27,398 bases of DNA from Sphingomonas sp. CCH10-B3 (GCF_001556185.1 NZ_LSIJ01000068.1:1-27398); one strand, 5' to 3'; counted from the stretch's first letter, positions 9,632-18,821 are shown. A program made the numbers and translations. The notes: generated by a model from the sequence alone, not told the origin.

Positions 9632-9835
9632 CTATTCGGCGGCTATCCGCTGGGCCGCGGCTGCGGCCTCGCGCTCGTCGCGCTGGGCGCGGACATTTTC
9701 GGCGCGCTCGGCCATCTGGATCCAGGCGCGTTCGGCGCGCTCGGCGCGATTGCGGACATTGTCGAGCGTCGCAGCCTCGGCTGCGGCATGTTCAGCCGCG
9801 GCGCGCGCGCGATAGAATTTGGGATCATCGGCCAT
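9632..9835 (-). CDS. Small charged coiled-coil-like protein, unknown function
   Basis: A 67-residue, highly charged, alanine-rich protein starting MADDPKFYRARAAAE. Nearly the whole length should be one long helix with repeated Ala-Glu-Arg spacing, with no membrane segment or cysteine. I recall similar small proteins as common hypothetical genes in sphingomonads, but no function is known to me. The longer frame from 9898 would read through the terminator hairpin at 9878-9906, so the start at 9835 is preferred, with a weak AAAGG about 10 nt upstream. It lies upstream of the S9 peptidase on the same strand and may share its transcript. Confidence 0.65.
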   Translation of the reverse strand: MADDPKFYRARAAAEHAAAEAATLDNVRNRAERAERAWIQMAERAENVRAQRDEREAAAAAQRIAAE

Positions 9836-9877
9836 CGGCGACGGGCCTTTCGTGGCGGGAGGGATCCGGGAGAAAGA

Positions 9878-9906
9878 GCCCCCGCGCGCGGACGGCACGC
9901 GGGGGC
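9878..9906 (-). terminator. Intrinsic terminator of the cold-shock gene
   Basis: A strong G/C hairpin: GCCCCCGCG at 9878 pairs with CGCGGGGGC ending at 9906. On the - strand it begins 13 nt after the cold-shock stop codon and is followed by CTCTTTCTC, a pyrimidine tract with several T. Position and shape fit a rho-independent terminator. Confidence 0.7.
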
Positions 9907-9918
9907 CCGATTAGGGGT

Positions 9919-10131
9919 TCAGTCGACCGCCTGAAGATTGACCGCGGCTTGCTTGCCACGGCGATCGGCTTCGAGTTCGTAGGACACGCGCTGGTTCTGG
10001 TTCAGCGTCGCCATGCCGGCGCGTTCGACGGCCGTGATGTGCACGAATGCGTCATTGCCGCCGCCATCGGGCGCGATGAAGCCATAGCCCTTGTCGGCGT
10101 TGAAGAATTTGACGGTACCTTGGATCGACAT
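9919..10131 (-). CDS. Cold-shock domain protein (CspA family)
   Basis: A 70-residue single cold-shock domain. RNP1 is KGYGFI (14-19) and RNP2 is FVHI (29-32), the two single-strand nucleic acid binding motifs. The family acts as an RNA chaperone that melts mRNA structure. AAGGA lies 7 nt before ATG 10131, which begins MSIQGTVKFF as is typical. The frame is open well upstream (to 10302), but that stretch has no family similarity and is probably 5' leader. Csp mRNAs often have long structured leaders, and about 130 nt is available here before the neighbouring hairpin. A strong terminator follows the gene. Confidence 0.95.
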   Translation of the reverse strand: MSIQGTVKFFNADKGYGFIAPDGGGNDAFVHITAVERAGMATLNQNQRVSYELEADRRGKQAAVNLQAVD

Positions 10132-10264
10132 AATCTGTTCCTTCTGTTCGGGAGCGTGCCGAATGCCGACACGCCCGGTGCCTCGGCAGCAGGGAAAGAA
10201 GGAAAGAGGTGCCGCAAAGCGCCAGGAACCGTCGATTTGCGACTGTAGCGGTTGGTCATATGGG

Positions 10265-10300
10265 GCGCCGGGGCAGCTTTGGCAAGGCTGGCCCCGGCGC
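10265..10300 (-). terminator. Strong stem-loop after the 10309-10635 gene
   Basis: GCGCCGGGGC (10265-10274) pairs perfectly with GCCCCGGCGC (10291-10300) and encloses an AGC/GCT inner pair. It begins 9 nt past the stop codon of the - strand gene at 10309. No T-run follows on the - strand, so it may be an mRNA 3' end stabiliser or a rho-assisted terminator, not a classical intrinsic one. Confidence 0.5.
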
Positions 10301-10308
10301 ATGATCGT

Positions 10309-10635
10309 TCAGCGACGAACCTGATAGTCGTTCTTCTGCACTCGTACGCGGCGGCTGAGATTGTCGTAGCGCCGGTCGAGGTCGACTCGCTCGGCGCGGG
10401 TGAGGCCGGGGCGCGTCATCCGGTAGCGCCGTTCGAGCCGGACCAGATCATCGAGCTGCACCGTCAGCCGTCGCGCCTCGGCACGATTGAGCGCGCCCGA
10501 ACGGATGCCCTGATCGATCCGCTGCGACAGATTGACCTTGCGCTCGCCGATCGGCTGCCAGACTTGGGCGTCGGCCATCGTCGGAATCGTGCCGAGCGCC
10601 AGCGCTGCGGCAACCGCTGTCTTGGTGATCGTCAT
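10309..10635 (-). CDS. Small periplasmic protein, arginine-rich helical, unknown function
   Basis: A 108-residue protein. Residues 1-23 are a signal peptide ending ADA before QVWQP. The mature part is helical and very rich in Arg, Asp and Leu, with two similar segments: GALNRAEARRL around 47-57 and GLTRAERVDLDRR around 77-89. The internal similarity suggests a duplicated helical unit. I recall this as a recurrent sphingomonad family of unknown role. AGGAGA lies 5 nt before ATG 10635. It is followed by a strong stem-loop and preceded, 30 nt upstream, by the glycine-zipper lipoprotein gene on the same strand, so both may belong to one envelope-related transcript. Confidence 0.8.
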   Translation of the reverse strand: MTITKTAVAAALALGTIPTMADAQVWQPIGERKVNLSQRIDQGIRSGALNRAEARRLTVQLDDLVRLERRYRMTRPGLTRAERVDLDRRYDNLSRRVRVQKNDYQVRR

Positions 10636-10665
10636 TGCTGTCTCCTGATGGGGGGAAGCTATGCT

Positions 10666-11037
10666 TCAGCGGCAGCGGATTTCGCCGCGGTTCTGGTCCT
10701 TTTCGACCGCGTTACCGATCAGCGCACCGCCCGCTGCGCCAAGGATTGTGCCGAGCGTCTTCGATCCGCCCGGGGCAATGATGTTGCCGAGGACGCCACC
10801 GCCGACGCCGCCGACGATCAGCCCGGTCGTGCCGTCGTTGCGGCGGCAGTAATAGCGATCGTCGCGCCCGCGATAGATGCGGTCACCGCGCCCGAGGCGC
10901 CGTTCCTGATAGCTCGGCCCGTCGCGGTAATATTGGTCGGCGTAATAGGGACGGCCGCCGTAATAGCCGTCGCCGTCGGACACGCAGCCCGCCAACAGCG
11001 TCGTTGCGGCCGCAAGACCCAAAGTGATCGAGCGCAT
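10666..11037 (-). CDS. Glycine-zipper 2TM-domain lipoprotein
   Basis: A 123-residue lipoprotein. The signal sequence ends in the lipobox LLAGC (lipidated Cys about residue 18). A Tyr/Arg/Gly/Asp-rich stretch (about 25-65) follows. Then comes a glycine zipper (about 72-113), with repeated G-x3-G spacing in GLIVGGVGGGVLGN and GTILGAAGGALIGN. The C-terminus is charged. This architecture matches Rickettsia 17-kDa antigen/SlyB-like envelope lipoproteins, thought to insert in or brace the outer membrane. GGAG lies 7 nt before ATG 11037 but touches ATG 11043, so I prefer 11037. It is transcribed away from the gene at 11144, and the intervening 106 nt must hold both promoters. Confidence 0.82.
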   Translation of the reverse strand: MRSITLGLAAATTLLAGCVSDGDGYYGGRPYYADQYYRDGPSYQERRLGRGDRIYRGRDDRYYCRRNDGTTGLIVGGVGGGVLGNIIAPGGSKTLGTILGAAGGALIGNAVEKDQNRGEIRCR

Positions 11038-11143
11038 TGCCATTCTCCTAACCTGGATTGTGCCCGCTCAATGCGCGAGGCGCGCGAATGGTTGCAGCGG
11101 GGAAGGCGGCGGCGTGCTATGATCGGCCCGAAGGAGCGCGCCG

Positions 11144-11533
11144 ATGGTTGCTGCCATGCTTGCCTTGCTGATGCCGCTGCAGGTCGCCGGACCGACCGTG
11201 CGCGCGCTGCGCCCGAGCGATGCAAGAGTCGCGCAGATCGCGATTGTGCGGCGGCGCGACCGGTTGGCCGCCGATGCCCGCGCCCTGCTCGCCCGCGCCG
11301 AGACGCTTCGCGCCAGCTACGCCCCAGCGGCGGGCGCGCCGAGCCGCGACGAAATCGACCGCGCCGTTGCCGACACCAAGGCGGAACTCGATTCGATGAG
11401 CGAGATGGGCGAGACGGAATCGCTGCGGCTGCAGATGGCGATGGACCGCATGTCGAAGATGATGTCGACGCTGTCCAACCTGATGAAGAAGGCGAGCGAG
11501 ACTTCTTCGGGCATCATCCAGAATCTGAAATAG
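11144..11533 (+). CDS. Small secreted or anchored helical protein, unknown function
   Basis: A 129-residue protein. A short hydrophobic N-terminus (residues 1-16, ending VAG) could be a weak signal peptide. The rest is helical, with heptad-like leucine and methionine spacing. Residues 85-120 are notably Met-rich (MSEMGETES, then MAMDRMSKMMS). AAGGAG at 11131-11136 lies 7 nt before ATG 11144. TATGAT at 11118-11123 could be a -10 element, though I see no well-spaced -35. It converges on the acyl-CoA ligase with 21 nt between stops. I do not recognise the family. Confidence 0.72.
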   Translation: MVAAMLALLMPLQVAGPTVRALRPSDARVAQIAIVRRRDRLAADARALLARAETLRASYAPAAGAPSRDEIDRAVADTKAELDSMSEMGETESLRLQMAMDRMSKMMSTLSNLMKKASETSSGIIQNLK

Positions 11534-11554
11534 CGGAGTCGCCGCGTCGCAAGC

Positions 11555-13345
11555 CTAGGCCTTGTAGAGCGCGTCGAGCCTTGGCCCGTACACTTGCTTC
11601 AGCACATGCCGGCGGATCTTCAGCGACGGCGTGAGCTGCTCATTCTCGATCGCAAAGGGCGCATCGGCGATGACGAAGCGACGCACGCGCTCGATCACCG
11701 ACAGGTCCTTGTTGACGCGTTCGACCGCCGCGCCCAGCGCCGCGCGATAATCGGGGTTATCAGCAAGCTTGGCGAAGTCGCAGCTAGTGCCGGTCTTCGC
11801 GCAAAACTCCTGCGTCCATTCGGGATCGGGCACCAGCACCGCGACCATGTACGGCTTGCGGTCGCCCGCGATCATCGCCTGCAGGATTTCGGGCTGGAGA
11901 GTCAGCATCCCCTCCACCTTCTGCGGGGCGACATTGTCGCCCTTGTCGTTGATGATCAGGTCCTTCTTGCGATCGGTGATCTTGATGCGGCCCTTGGCGT
12001 CGATCTCGCCGATGTCGCCGGTGTGGAGCCAGCCGTCCTTGAGCACGCGGCGCGTCTCTTCCTCGTTGCGCCAATAGCCGTGCATCACGAGCTCGCCGCG
12101 CACCAGAATCTCGCCATCCTCGGCAATGCGGACTTCGGTGTCGACCAGCGGCGGGCCGACGGTGTCGTGCTTCAGGCCGACCGAAGGGCGATTGCACGAG
12201 ATGACCGGCGCGGCTTCGGTCTGGCCATAGCCCTGCAGAAACGTGATGCCGAGCGAATCGAAGAAGATGCCGATTTCGGGATTGAGCGGCGCGCCGCCCG
12301 ACACCATCGCCTTGATCCGTCCGCCGAAGCGCTTGCCGATCCGCGGCTTGAAGGTCGCGCCGAGCGCGGCATCGATCACGCCGTCGAGCACCCCGCGCTT
12401 GCCCGCCGCCTTGCGCCCGCCGATGCCGACCGCCTGGTTCATCATGAAGGTCGCGAGCTTGCCCTGCTTCTCGACCTGCTTGACGATGCGCTGGCGCAGC
12501 ACTTCGAACAGGCGCGGCACCACGACCATGATCGTCGGGCGCGTCTCCTCGATATTGGAGGCAAGCTTGTCGAGCCCCTCGGCGTAGTAGATCTGCGCGC
12601 CGAGCCCGATCGGGAAATGCTGGCCGCCAGTATGCTCATAAGCGTGGGACAGCGGCAGGAACGACAGGAAAACTTCGTCCGCCCAGCCGAAATCCTCGCT
12701 GATGACGGTGCAGCAGCCGTTGACGTTGTGCAGGATCGCGCCGTGGTGCTGCACCACGCCGCGCGGGGCGCCGCCGGTGCCGCTGGTGTAGATGATGCAG
12801 GCCGGGTCGGCCCGGTTGAACGTGGCGGCGGCCTCGGCGGCGTCGATGCCCGAGGGATGGTCGGCGATCAACTGGTGCCAGCCGTGATAGGCAACGGCGC
12901 CCGACTGGCCGACGCGCAGATCCTCCAGCCCGATCACGATCCGCGCCTGCGACGATCGCAGCACGGCGGGGAGCAGCGTCTTGGCGAGCTTCGCGTTCGA
13001 CACGATCACCGCGCGCGCGCCACTGTTTTCCAGAATATGCGCGTGATCGCGTTCGGTATTGGTGGTGTAGGTCGGGACGGTGATGCACCCCGCCGCCATG
13101 ATCGCGAGGTCGCTGATGCACCATTCGGGGCGGTTTTCGGACACCAGCATGACGCGGTCGCCGGGATTGAGGCCGATTGCCTTCAGCGCGGCGGACAGCG
13201 CCGCCACCTGCTCGGCGGCTTCGCGCCAGCTGATCGATTGCCATGCCCCGCCGTTCTTGGCCCACAGGAACGGCTTGTCGCCGCCCTGCCGCGCACGCGT
13301 GAAGAACATGGTGACGAGGTTGGGAAAATGTTCGAGCTTGCGCAT
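11555..13345 (-). CDS. Long-chain acyl-CoA synthetase (AMP-forming ligase)
   Basis: A 596-residue member of the ANL adenylating superfamily, most like long-chain fatty acid-CoA ligases: ATP + fatty acid + CoA to acyl-CoA + AMP + PPi. Motifs in order: phosphate loop YTSGTGGAPRGV (186-197), which differs from the usual TSGTTGxPKG by Gly for Thr and Arg for Lys; GYGQTE (372-377); TGD (442-444); and the hinge R459 in ITDRKKD. A lysine in SLKIRR near the C-terminus is the likely adenylation lysine. ATG 13345 begins MRKLEHFPNL with GGAGAG just upstream. The gene follows ggt by 41 nt and is probably the last cistron of pyrD-ggt-ligase. Confidence 0.92.
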   Translation of the reverse strand: MRKLEHFPNLVTMFFTRARQGGDKPFLWAKNGGAWQSISWREAAEQVAALSAALKAIGLNPGDRVMLVSENRPEWCISDLAIMAAGCITVPTYTTNTERDHAHILENSGARAVIVSNAKLAKTLLPAVLRSSQARIVIGLEDLRVGQSGAVAYHGWHQLIADHPSGIDAAEAAATFNRADPACIIYTSGTGGAPRGVVQHHGAILHNVNGCCTVISEDFGWADEVFLSFLPLSHAYEHTGGQHFPIGLGAQIYYAEGLDKLASNIEETRPTIMVVVPRLFEVLRQRIVKQVEKQGKLATFMMNQAVGIGGRKAAGKRGVLDGVIDAALGATFKPRIGKRFGGRIKAMVSGGAPLNPEIGIFFDSLGITFLQGYGQTEAAPVISCNRPSVGLKHDTVGPPLVDTEVRIAEDGEILVRGELVMHGYWRNEEETRRVLKDGWLHTGDIGEIDAKGRIKITDRKKDLIINDKGDNVAPQKVEGMLTLQPEILQAMIAGDRKPYMVAVLVPDPEWTQEFCAKTGTSCDFAKLADNPDYRAALGAAVERVNKDLSVIERVRRFVIADAPFAIENEQLTPSLKIRRHVLKQVYGPRLDALYKA

Positions 13346-13386
13346 CGTCTCTCCAGCAAGCGCGGCTGCCCGTTGGCAGTCCGCGG

Positions 13387-15084
13387 TTATTCGGTCAGTG
13401 CAACACCCACGCTGCGTGGATCGGCAGCACCGACCCAACCCTTCGGTGTGCGTTCGGCGGCATTGGCCTTCAGCCCCAGCTTGCCAACCGATACCTTGTG
13501 GCCAAGTGCCTCGATCGCGGGCTTCATCGGCTCGAGCGCCGTCCCCTGCTCGAGGATCAGCGTCGTACCGGTGAAATAGACCAGCCCGTGGCCGATCGAA
13601 TCGCGTGCATTCATCTCCCAGTCGAGATGCGCGATCAGTGCCTTGGCAACCTGCATGATGATCGTCTTGCCACCCGCCGCGCCGACCGTGAAGATCGGGC
13701 GACCCTTGGCGTCATAGACGATCGTTGGCGACATCGACGACAGCGGGCGCTTGCCGCCTTCGACGCGGTTGGCGACCGGCGCGCCGTTCCTTTCAGGCGC
13801 GAAGGTGAAGTCGGTGAGCTCGTTGTTAAGCACGAAGCCGCCGCTCAGGATCTGGCTACCGAATGGCCCTTCGACCGTCGAGGTCATCGTGCCGACATTG
13901 CCCGTGCGGTCGACCGCGACGAAATGGGTGGTGCCGGCGACTTCGCCGGAGAGCGCCGCCGTGCGCGGCTCGGCGCCGGGCGGCGTGCCGGCCTCATAAG
14001 TACCGAGCGCCTTGTCGGGCGAAAGCAGCATCGACCGTGACTTCAGATAGGCCTTGTCGGTCATGCCCTTCAGCGGGATCGACACGAAATCGCTGTCGGC
14101 GAGATACTTCTCGCGGTCGGCATAGGCGAGCAGCATCGCTTCGCCGATCAGATGCCACGACACCGGATTGCTGGCGCCCAGCTTCTTCATGTCGAAGCGT
14201 TCGAGCATGCCGAGAATCTGGAGCACCGTGACCGCGCCCGACGACGGCGGGCCCATCCCGCAAATCTTGTAGCCGCGATAGCTGCCGCAGATCGGCGGGC
14301 GTTCCTTCGCCTGATAGGCAGCAAGATCGGCAAGCGTCATGTCGCTCGGGTTGCGCTTGGCGGTGGTTGCCGCGGTCACGATCGATTGCGCGATCGGGCC
14401 GGTGTAAAAGGCGTCCGGCCCCTTGTCGGCGATCATCCGCAGCGTCTTTGCAAGCTCGGGATTCTTGACGAGCGCCCCTTCGGTCAGCGGCTTGCCGTCG
14501 CGGGTATATTGCGCGCTGATCGCCGGGAAATCGGCCCAGACCTGGCTGACATAGCCCATGCCCGCCGCCATCGGCTTGGTGACGGTATAGCCCTCTTCCG
14601 CCAGCTTGATCGCGGGGGCGAACAGCGCTTTCCACGGCAGCTTGCCGAAACGCTTGTGGACCATCGCCATCAGCCGGATATTGCCCGGCACGCCGACCGA
14701 CTTGCCGCCGGGCACCGCCTGAAAGAACGGCATCGGCTTGCCGTCGGGCGTGAGGAAGAGCTTGGACGTGGCCGCAGCGGGCGCCTTTTCGCGGCCGTCG
14801 ATCGTCACCAGCTTACCGCCCGCCGGCTGGTAGACGAAGAAGCCGCCACCACCGATGCCGCTCGATTGCGGCTCGACGACCGTCAGCGCGAGCATCATCG
14901 CCAGTTCGGCATCAGCGGCGCTGCCGCCCGCGCGCAGGATTTCGCGACCGGCTTCGGCTGCGCGCGGATCGGCGGCGGAGACGACGCCGCGCGCCGGTGC
15001 GGCCGGTTTCGGCTTGGCCGGATGGGCGAGCGCCGGGGCGGGAGCGAGCAGCAGCGCGGCAAGCGCGAGTGTCGATAGTTTCAT
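13387..15084 (-). CDS. ggt: Gamma-glutamyltransferase
   Basis: A 565-residue periplasmic Ntn-hydrolase precursor. It cleaves the gamma-glutamyl bond of glutathione and related compounds, or transfers the glutamyl group to an acceptor. Residues 1-20 are a signal peptide (ending ALA). The autocatalytic cleavage site is the first Thr of TTHFVAVD (T385), which becomes the N-terminus and nucleophile of the small subunit. The Ser-Ser oxyanion pair PLSSMSP (S449-S450) and GIGGGGFF near residue 76 are also family features. The start at 15084 places the signal peptide at the N-terminus; the upstream frame to 15120 lacks support. pyrD ends 32 nt upstream and the acyl-CoA ligase starts 41 nt downstream. 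Confidence 0.95.
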   Translation of the reverse strand: MKLSTLALAALLLAPAPALAHPAKPKPAAPARGVVSAADPRAAEAGREILRAGGSAADAELAMMLALTVVEPQSSGIGGGGFFVYQPAGGKLVTIDGREKAPAAATSKLFLTPDGKPMPFFQAVPGGKSVGVPGNIRLMAMVHKRFGKLPWKALFAPAIKLAEEGYTVTKPMAAGMGYVSQVWADFPAISAQYTRDGKPLTEGALVKNPELAKTLRMIADKGPDAFYTGPIAQSIVTAATTAKRNPSDMTLADLAAYQAKERPPICGSYRGYKICGMGPPSSGAVTVLQILGMLERFDMKKLGASNPVSWHLIGEAMLLAYADREKYLADSDFVSIPLKGMTDKAYLKSRSMLLSPDKALGTYEAGTPPGAEPRTAALSGEVAGTTHFVAVDRTGNVGTMTSTVEGPFGSQILSGGFVLNNELTDFTFAPERNGAPVANRVEGGKRPLSSMSPTIVYDAKGRPIFTVGAAGGKTIIMQVAKALIAHLDWEMNARDSIGHGLVYFTGTTLILEQGTALEPMKPAIEALGHKVSVGKLGLKANAAERTPKGWVGAADPRSVGVALTE

Positions 15085-15116
15085 GGCCGCAGACCCTAGC
15101 CAGATTTGCCGTAGCG

Positions 15117-16154
15117 TCAAAGCGCTTTGGCAGCGCGCGCTTCAGCGATGCTCCCGAAGCCATCACGTTTGAGCAGCGCGGCGAGCCCCGTGTTGATTGC
15201 GCGCGGCAAGCCGGGGCCACGATAGACGAGCGCGGAATAGAGCTGCACCAGCGCCGCGCCGCTGGTCAGCCGGGCATAGGCTTCCTCGGCGCTGTCGATG
15301 CCGCCGACCGAAATCAGCGGGATGGCGCCGCCGGTCGCCGCGCGCGCTTCGGCGAGCTTGGCGCGGGCAAGCGCGGCGAGCGGGGCGCCCGACAGGCCGC
15401 CGGTTTCGCCGGCATTGGCCGAGCGCAGCGGTGGGCGGCTGATCGTGGTGTTGCTGACGATCAGTGCATCGACTCCGGCGTCGATCGCGGCGCGGGCGAT
15501 GTGGTCGATGCCCGCGCGGTCGAGGTCGGGCGCGATCTTCAGGAACAGCGGCGTCGCGCCCCGCGCCTCGCTACAGGCGGCGAGCAGTTCGGCGAGTTCG
15601 GCGCCGTGCTGCAGATCGCGCAGGCCCGGCGTGTTGGGCGAACTGATGTTGATCGTGATGTAATCGGCGATCGGCGCGGCTTTGGTGACGCCGGTGCGAT
15701 AATCGGCGATGCGGTCGGCGGCGTCCTTGTTGGCGCCGACATTGATGCCGAGCACGCCTTTGCGCTTGGCGGCCTTTGCGCGGGGCAGGGCAGCGTCGAT
15801 GCCGCCATTGTTGAAACCGAGCCGGTTGATGACGGCTTCATCCTCGACGAGGCGAAAGATGCGCGGTTTCGGGTTGCCGGGCTGCGCCAGTGGCGTGAGC
15901 GTGCCCACTTCGACACTGCCGAAGCCCAGCGCGAACCAGCCGTCGATCGCCTGCGCATTCTTGTCGACTCCAGCGGCCAACCCGAGCGGTGAAGCGAAGT
16001 CGATCCCGGCGACGCGCGTGTGCAAAATGGGGTCCGGGACCGGGGCCGAGAACGGCGCCCCGAGCTTCGCCCAGGCCGCAAGCCCCTCAATCGTCAGCCC
16101 ATGCGCACGCTCGGCATCAAGGGCGAACAGGGCAGGGCGCAAGAGCGAAAACAT
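15117..16154 (-). CDS. pyrD: Dihydroorotate dehydrogenase (quinone), class 2
   Basis: A 345-residue FMN enzyme that oxidises dihydroorotate to orotate with ubiquinone in pyrimidine synthesis, attached to the inner membrane by its N-terminal helices. The class 2 catalytic serine is the second Ser of NISSPNTPGLR (S172, E. coli S175). AGVDKNA (61-67) and the SVGGI phosphate-binding segment for FMN are present. I chose ATG 16154 because it gives the typical MFSLLRPALFALD start. The frame is open 59 codons further upstream, but that extension is Arg/Glu-rich translation of the hairpin repeat at 16201-16271 and should not be called coding. It is the first gene of a pyrD-ggt-ligase operon. Confidence 0.95.
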   Translation of the reverse strand: MFSLLRPALFALDAERAHGLTIEGLAAWAKLGAPFSAPVPDPILHTRVAGIDFASPLGLAAGVDKNAQAIDGWFALGFGSVEVGTLTPLAQPGNPKPRIFRLVEDEAVINRLGFNNGGIDAALPRAKAAKRKGVLGINVGANKDAADRIADYRTGVTKAAPIADYITINISSPNTPGLRDLQHGAELAELLAACSEARGATPLFLKIAPDLDRAGIDHIARAAIDAGVDALIVSNTTISRPPLRSANAGETGGLSGAPLAALARAKLAEARAATGGAIPLISVGGIDSAEEAYARLTSGAALVQLYSALVYRGPGLPRAINTGLAALLKRDGFGSIAEARAAKAL

Positions 16155-16200
16155 CGCATCGGCTTTGGCAGGGCCTAAGCGGGGGAGCAACTCTTCGCGC

Positions 16201-16271
16201 CCTTCGCGCTCTTTGCGTCCTTCGCGTGAACCAATTTTCTTTTCACGCGAAGAACGCGAAGAACGCAAAGA
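16201..16271. repeat. Imperfect inverted repeat in the pyrD/suf divergent region
   Basis: The two arms of about 30 nt (16201-16230 and 16242-16271) are imperfect reverse complements. The innermost 10 bp are perfect (TTCGCGTGAA with TTCACGCGAA) around an A/T-rich loop at 16231-16241. Each arm also contains short direct repeats of the CTTCGCGT / CTTTGCGT kind. It is a dispersed-repeat-like hairpin. It lies between the divergent pyrD and suf promoters and could affect either transcript or act as a DNA cruciform. Confidence 0.75.
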
Positions 16272-16328
16272 AGAAGGGGATATGGCCCTTCGGGCCGGTT
16301 GACGCGAACGCTGCAAAGGCCCATTTGG

Positions 16329-16353
16329 CAATCAGATCGAATTTGTCCGATTG
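16329..16353. promoter_or_regulatory. Candidate operator of the suf regulator (inverted repeat)
   Basis: CAATCAGA (16329-16336) and TCCGATTG (16346-16353) are inverted copies matching at 7 of 8 positions, separated by the 9-nt A/T-rich spacer TCGAATTTG. The site ends six bases before the regulator's ATG, so it overlaps the translation start region. Size and symmetry suit a dimeric Rrf2 repressor, and Rrf2 regulators of Fe-S genes are commonly autoregulated. It does not match the E. coli IscR consensus in any way I can claim. The role as an operator is inference. Confidence 0.45.
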
Positions 16354-16359
16354 GAAATC

Positions 16360-16772
16360 ATGCGCCTGTCCAGCTTCGCCGATTATGCCGTCGTAATGAT
16401 GAGCGCAGCCGCGCGCCATTGTGGCGTCAGCGGGCGGCTGAACGCGACGCTGCTCGCCGACGAGACCGGCATTCCGCTGCCGACGGTGCAGAAGCTTGTC
16501 AGCCGCTTGTCGGGCGCGGGGCTGATCGAAAGCGCCCGTGGCACCGGCGGCGGGTTCCGTCTGTCGCGTCCGCCTGCGAGCATCAGCCTTGCCGACATCA
16601 TCGAAGCCGTCGAAGGCCCGATCGCGCTGACGACCTGCGTCGATCAAGGCCGCCACGATTGCCTGATCGAGGAGAATTGCCGGGTGAAGCCGCACTGGAA
16701 CGCCGTCAACGGCGCGGTGCGCGGGGCGCTAGCGGGCGTATCGCTGGCGAGTTTGTCGAGGGAAATCGCATA

Positions 16773-16773
<1 letters not shown>
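16360..16773 (+). CDS. Rrf2-family SUF system transcriptional regulator
   Basis: A 137-residue DNA-binding protein, IscR-like, of the type that heads suf operons in alphaproteobacteria. The N-terminal winged helix (about 1-75) starts [14 protein letters not shown] and includes the wing [11 protein letters not shown]. The three cysteines that would hold an Fe-S cluster are at C93, C101 and C107 (CVDQGRHDC then C). It would sense cluster sufficiency or iron and control the operon. ATG 16360 matches the family start; the TTG at 16351 is only three codons upstream. The stop overlaps the sufB start by one base (TAATG), indicating coupling. A candidate inverted-repeat operator lies just upstream. 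Confidence 0.93.
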
Positions 16774-18266
<1,493 letters not shown>

Positions 18267-18292
18267 TCGCCGCCGTCTCCGTTCACCCCAAC

Positions 18293-18383
18293 CGTCATGC
18301 TGAACTCGTTTCAGCATCGATGGCGCCGCAAGCTGCGTCATCGCCCGCTGAGGGTTGGACCCTGAAACTAGTTCAGGGTGACG
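18293..18383 (+). repeat. 91-bp REPIN-like doublet, copy 1 (sufB-lipoprotein gap)
   Basis: Left arm CGTCATGCTGAAC... and right arm ...GTTCAGGGTGACG are opposed, imperfectly complementary ends of 28 nt. Each arm also folds on itself: ATGCTGAA with TTCAGCAT on the left, and ACCCTGAA with a partner ending CAGGGT on the right. A variable spacer of about 35 nt separates them. Same length and orientation as the copies at 19715 and 20591. A frame (18263-18448) is open through it, reading RHAELVSAS. Confidence 0.88.
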
Positions 18384-18444
18384 GCAGGATCGAGGCGGTC
18401 CGAGGGCTGAGTCCAAAGGTGGCCAGACGCAGGGGGAGGGGCGC

Positions 18445-18813
18445 ATGAAAATTGCCTACGTCGTCGCACTTGTGTCGTTCAGCCTTGGAGGCTGTGTTTC
18501 GACGGAAATGAAGCGTTATGTCGGTAAGCCGATTGAGGATGCGCTCATTAGCTACGGCAAGCCCGAGAATGTGTTCGAGTTCCCGGATGGTCGGCGAGCG
18601 TACCAGTTCCGGTGGGGAGGGGGAACAATCGTCACGCCTGCACGCGGACAAGCGGTGGCATCTTCGTTCGGAAATATGACCGTCGTTCAAACAACTTCTA
18701 CGCCTGCAATGGTACTCGATAGCCCAGGTTGCCTCATTACTTACATCACTCGAAATAATGGCACGGGATATGTGATTGAAGATTATCGATATCCCAAGAA
18801 ATTGGTTTGCTAA
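18445..18813 (+). CDS. Small lipoprotein between sufB and sufC, unknown function
   Basis: A 122-residue lipoprotein. The signal sequence ends in the lipobox LGGC (Cys17). The mature part resembles, in pattern only, small outer-membrane lipoproteins with a GKPxxDALxxYGxPxxVxxxPDGRRxYQF motif (about 26-56). C-terminal cysteines are near residues 96 and 122. Its composition differs from its neighbours: the last 150 nt count at about 44% GC against about 65-70% nearby. AGGGGGAGGGG lies just upstream of ATG 18445. Its stop codon overlaps the AAGG ribosome site of sufC, so it is transcriptionally and perhaps translationally tied to the operon. It is not a known Suf component; late acquisition is likely. 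Confidence 0.8.
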   Translation: MKIAYVVALVSFSLGGCVSTEMKRYVGKPIEDALISYGKPENVFEFPDGRRAYQFRWGGGTIVTPARGQAVASSFGNMTVVQTTSTPAMVLDSPGCLITYITRNNGTGYVIEDYRYPKKLVC

Positions 18814-18821
18814 GGTTGAAC

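Noticed and set aside
8340..9815. 491-codon open frame on the + strand opposite the S9 peptidase
   Set aside because: Shadow frame without domain motifs; the S9 catalytic triad is complete on the - strand.
9836..9898. 21-residue N-terminal extension of the small charged protein
   Set aside because: It would run into the hairpin that terminates the cold-shock gene, and MADDPKFY is the more natural start.
11594..13579. 661-codon open frame on the + strand opposite the acyl-CoA ligase
   Set aside because: Shadow frame with Arg/Asp/His-rich composition; the ligase has all its adenylation motifs on the - strand.
16155..16331. 59-residue N-terminal extension of pyrD
   Set aside because: It is translation of an inverted repeat (Arg/Glu/Ser-rich), absent from class 2 dihydroorotate dehydrogenases, which begin close to MFSLLRPALF.
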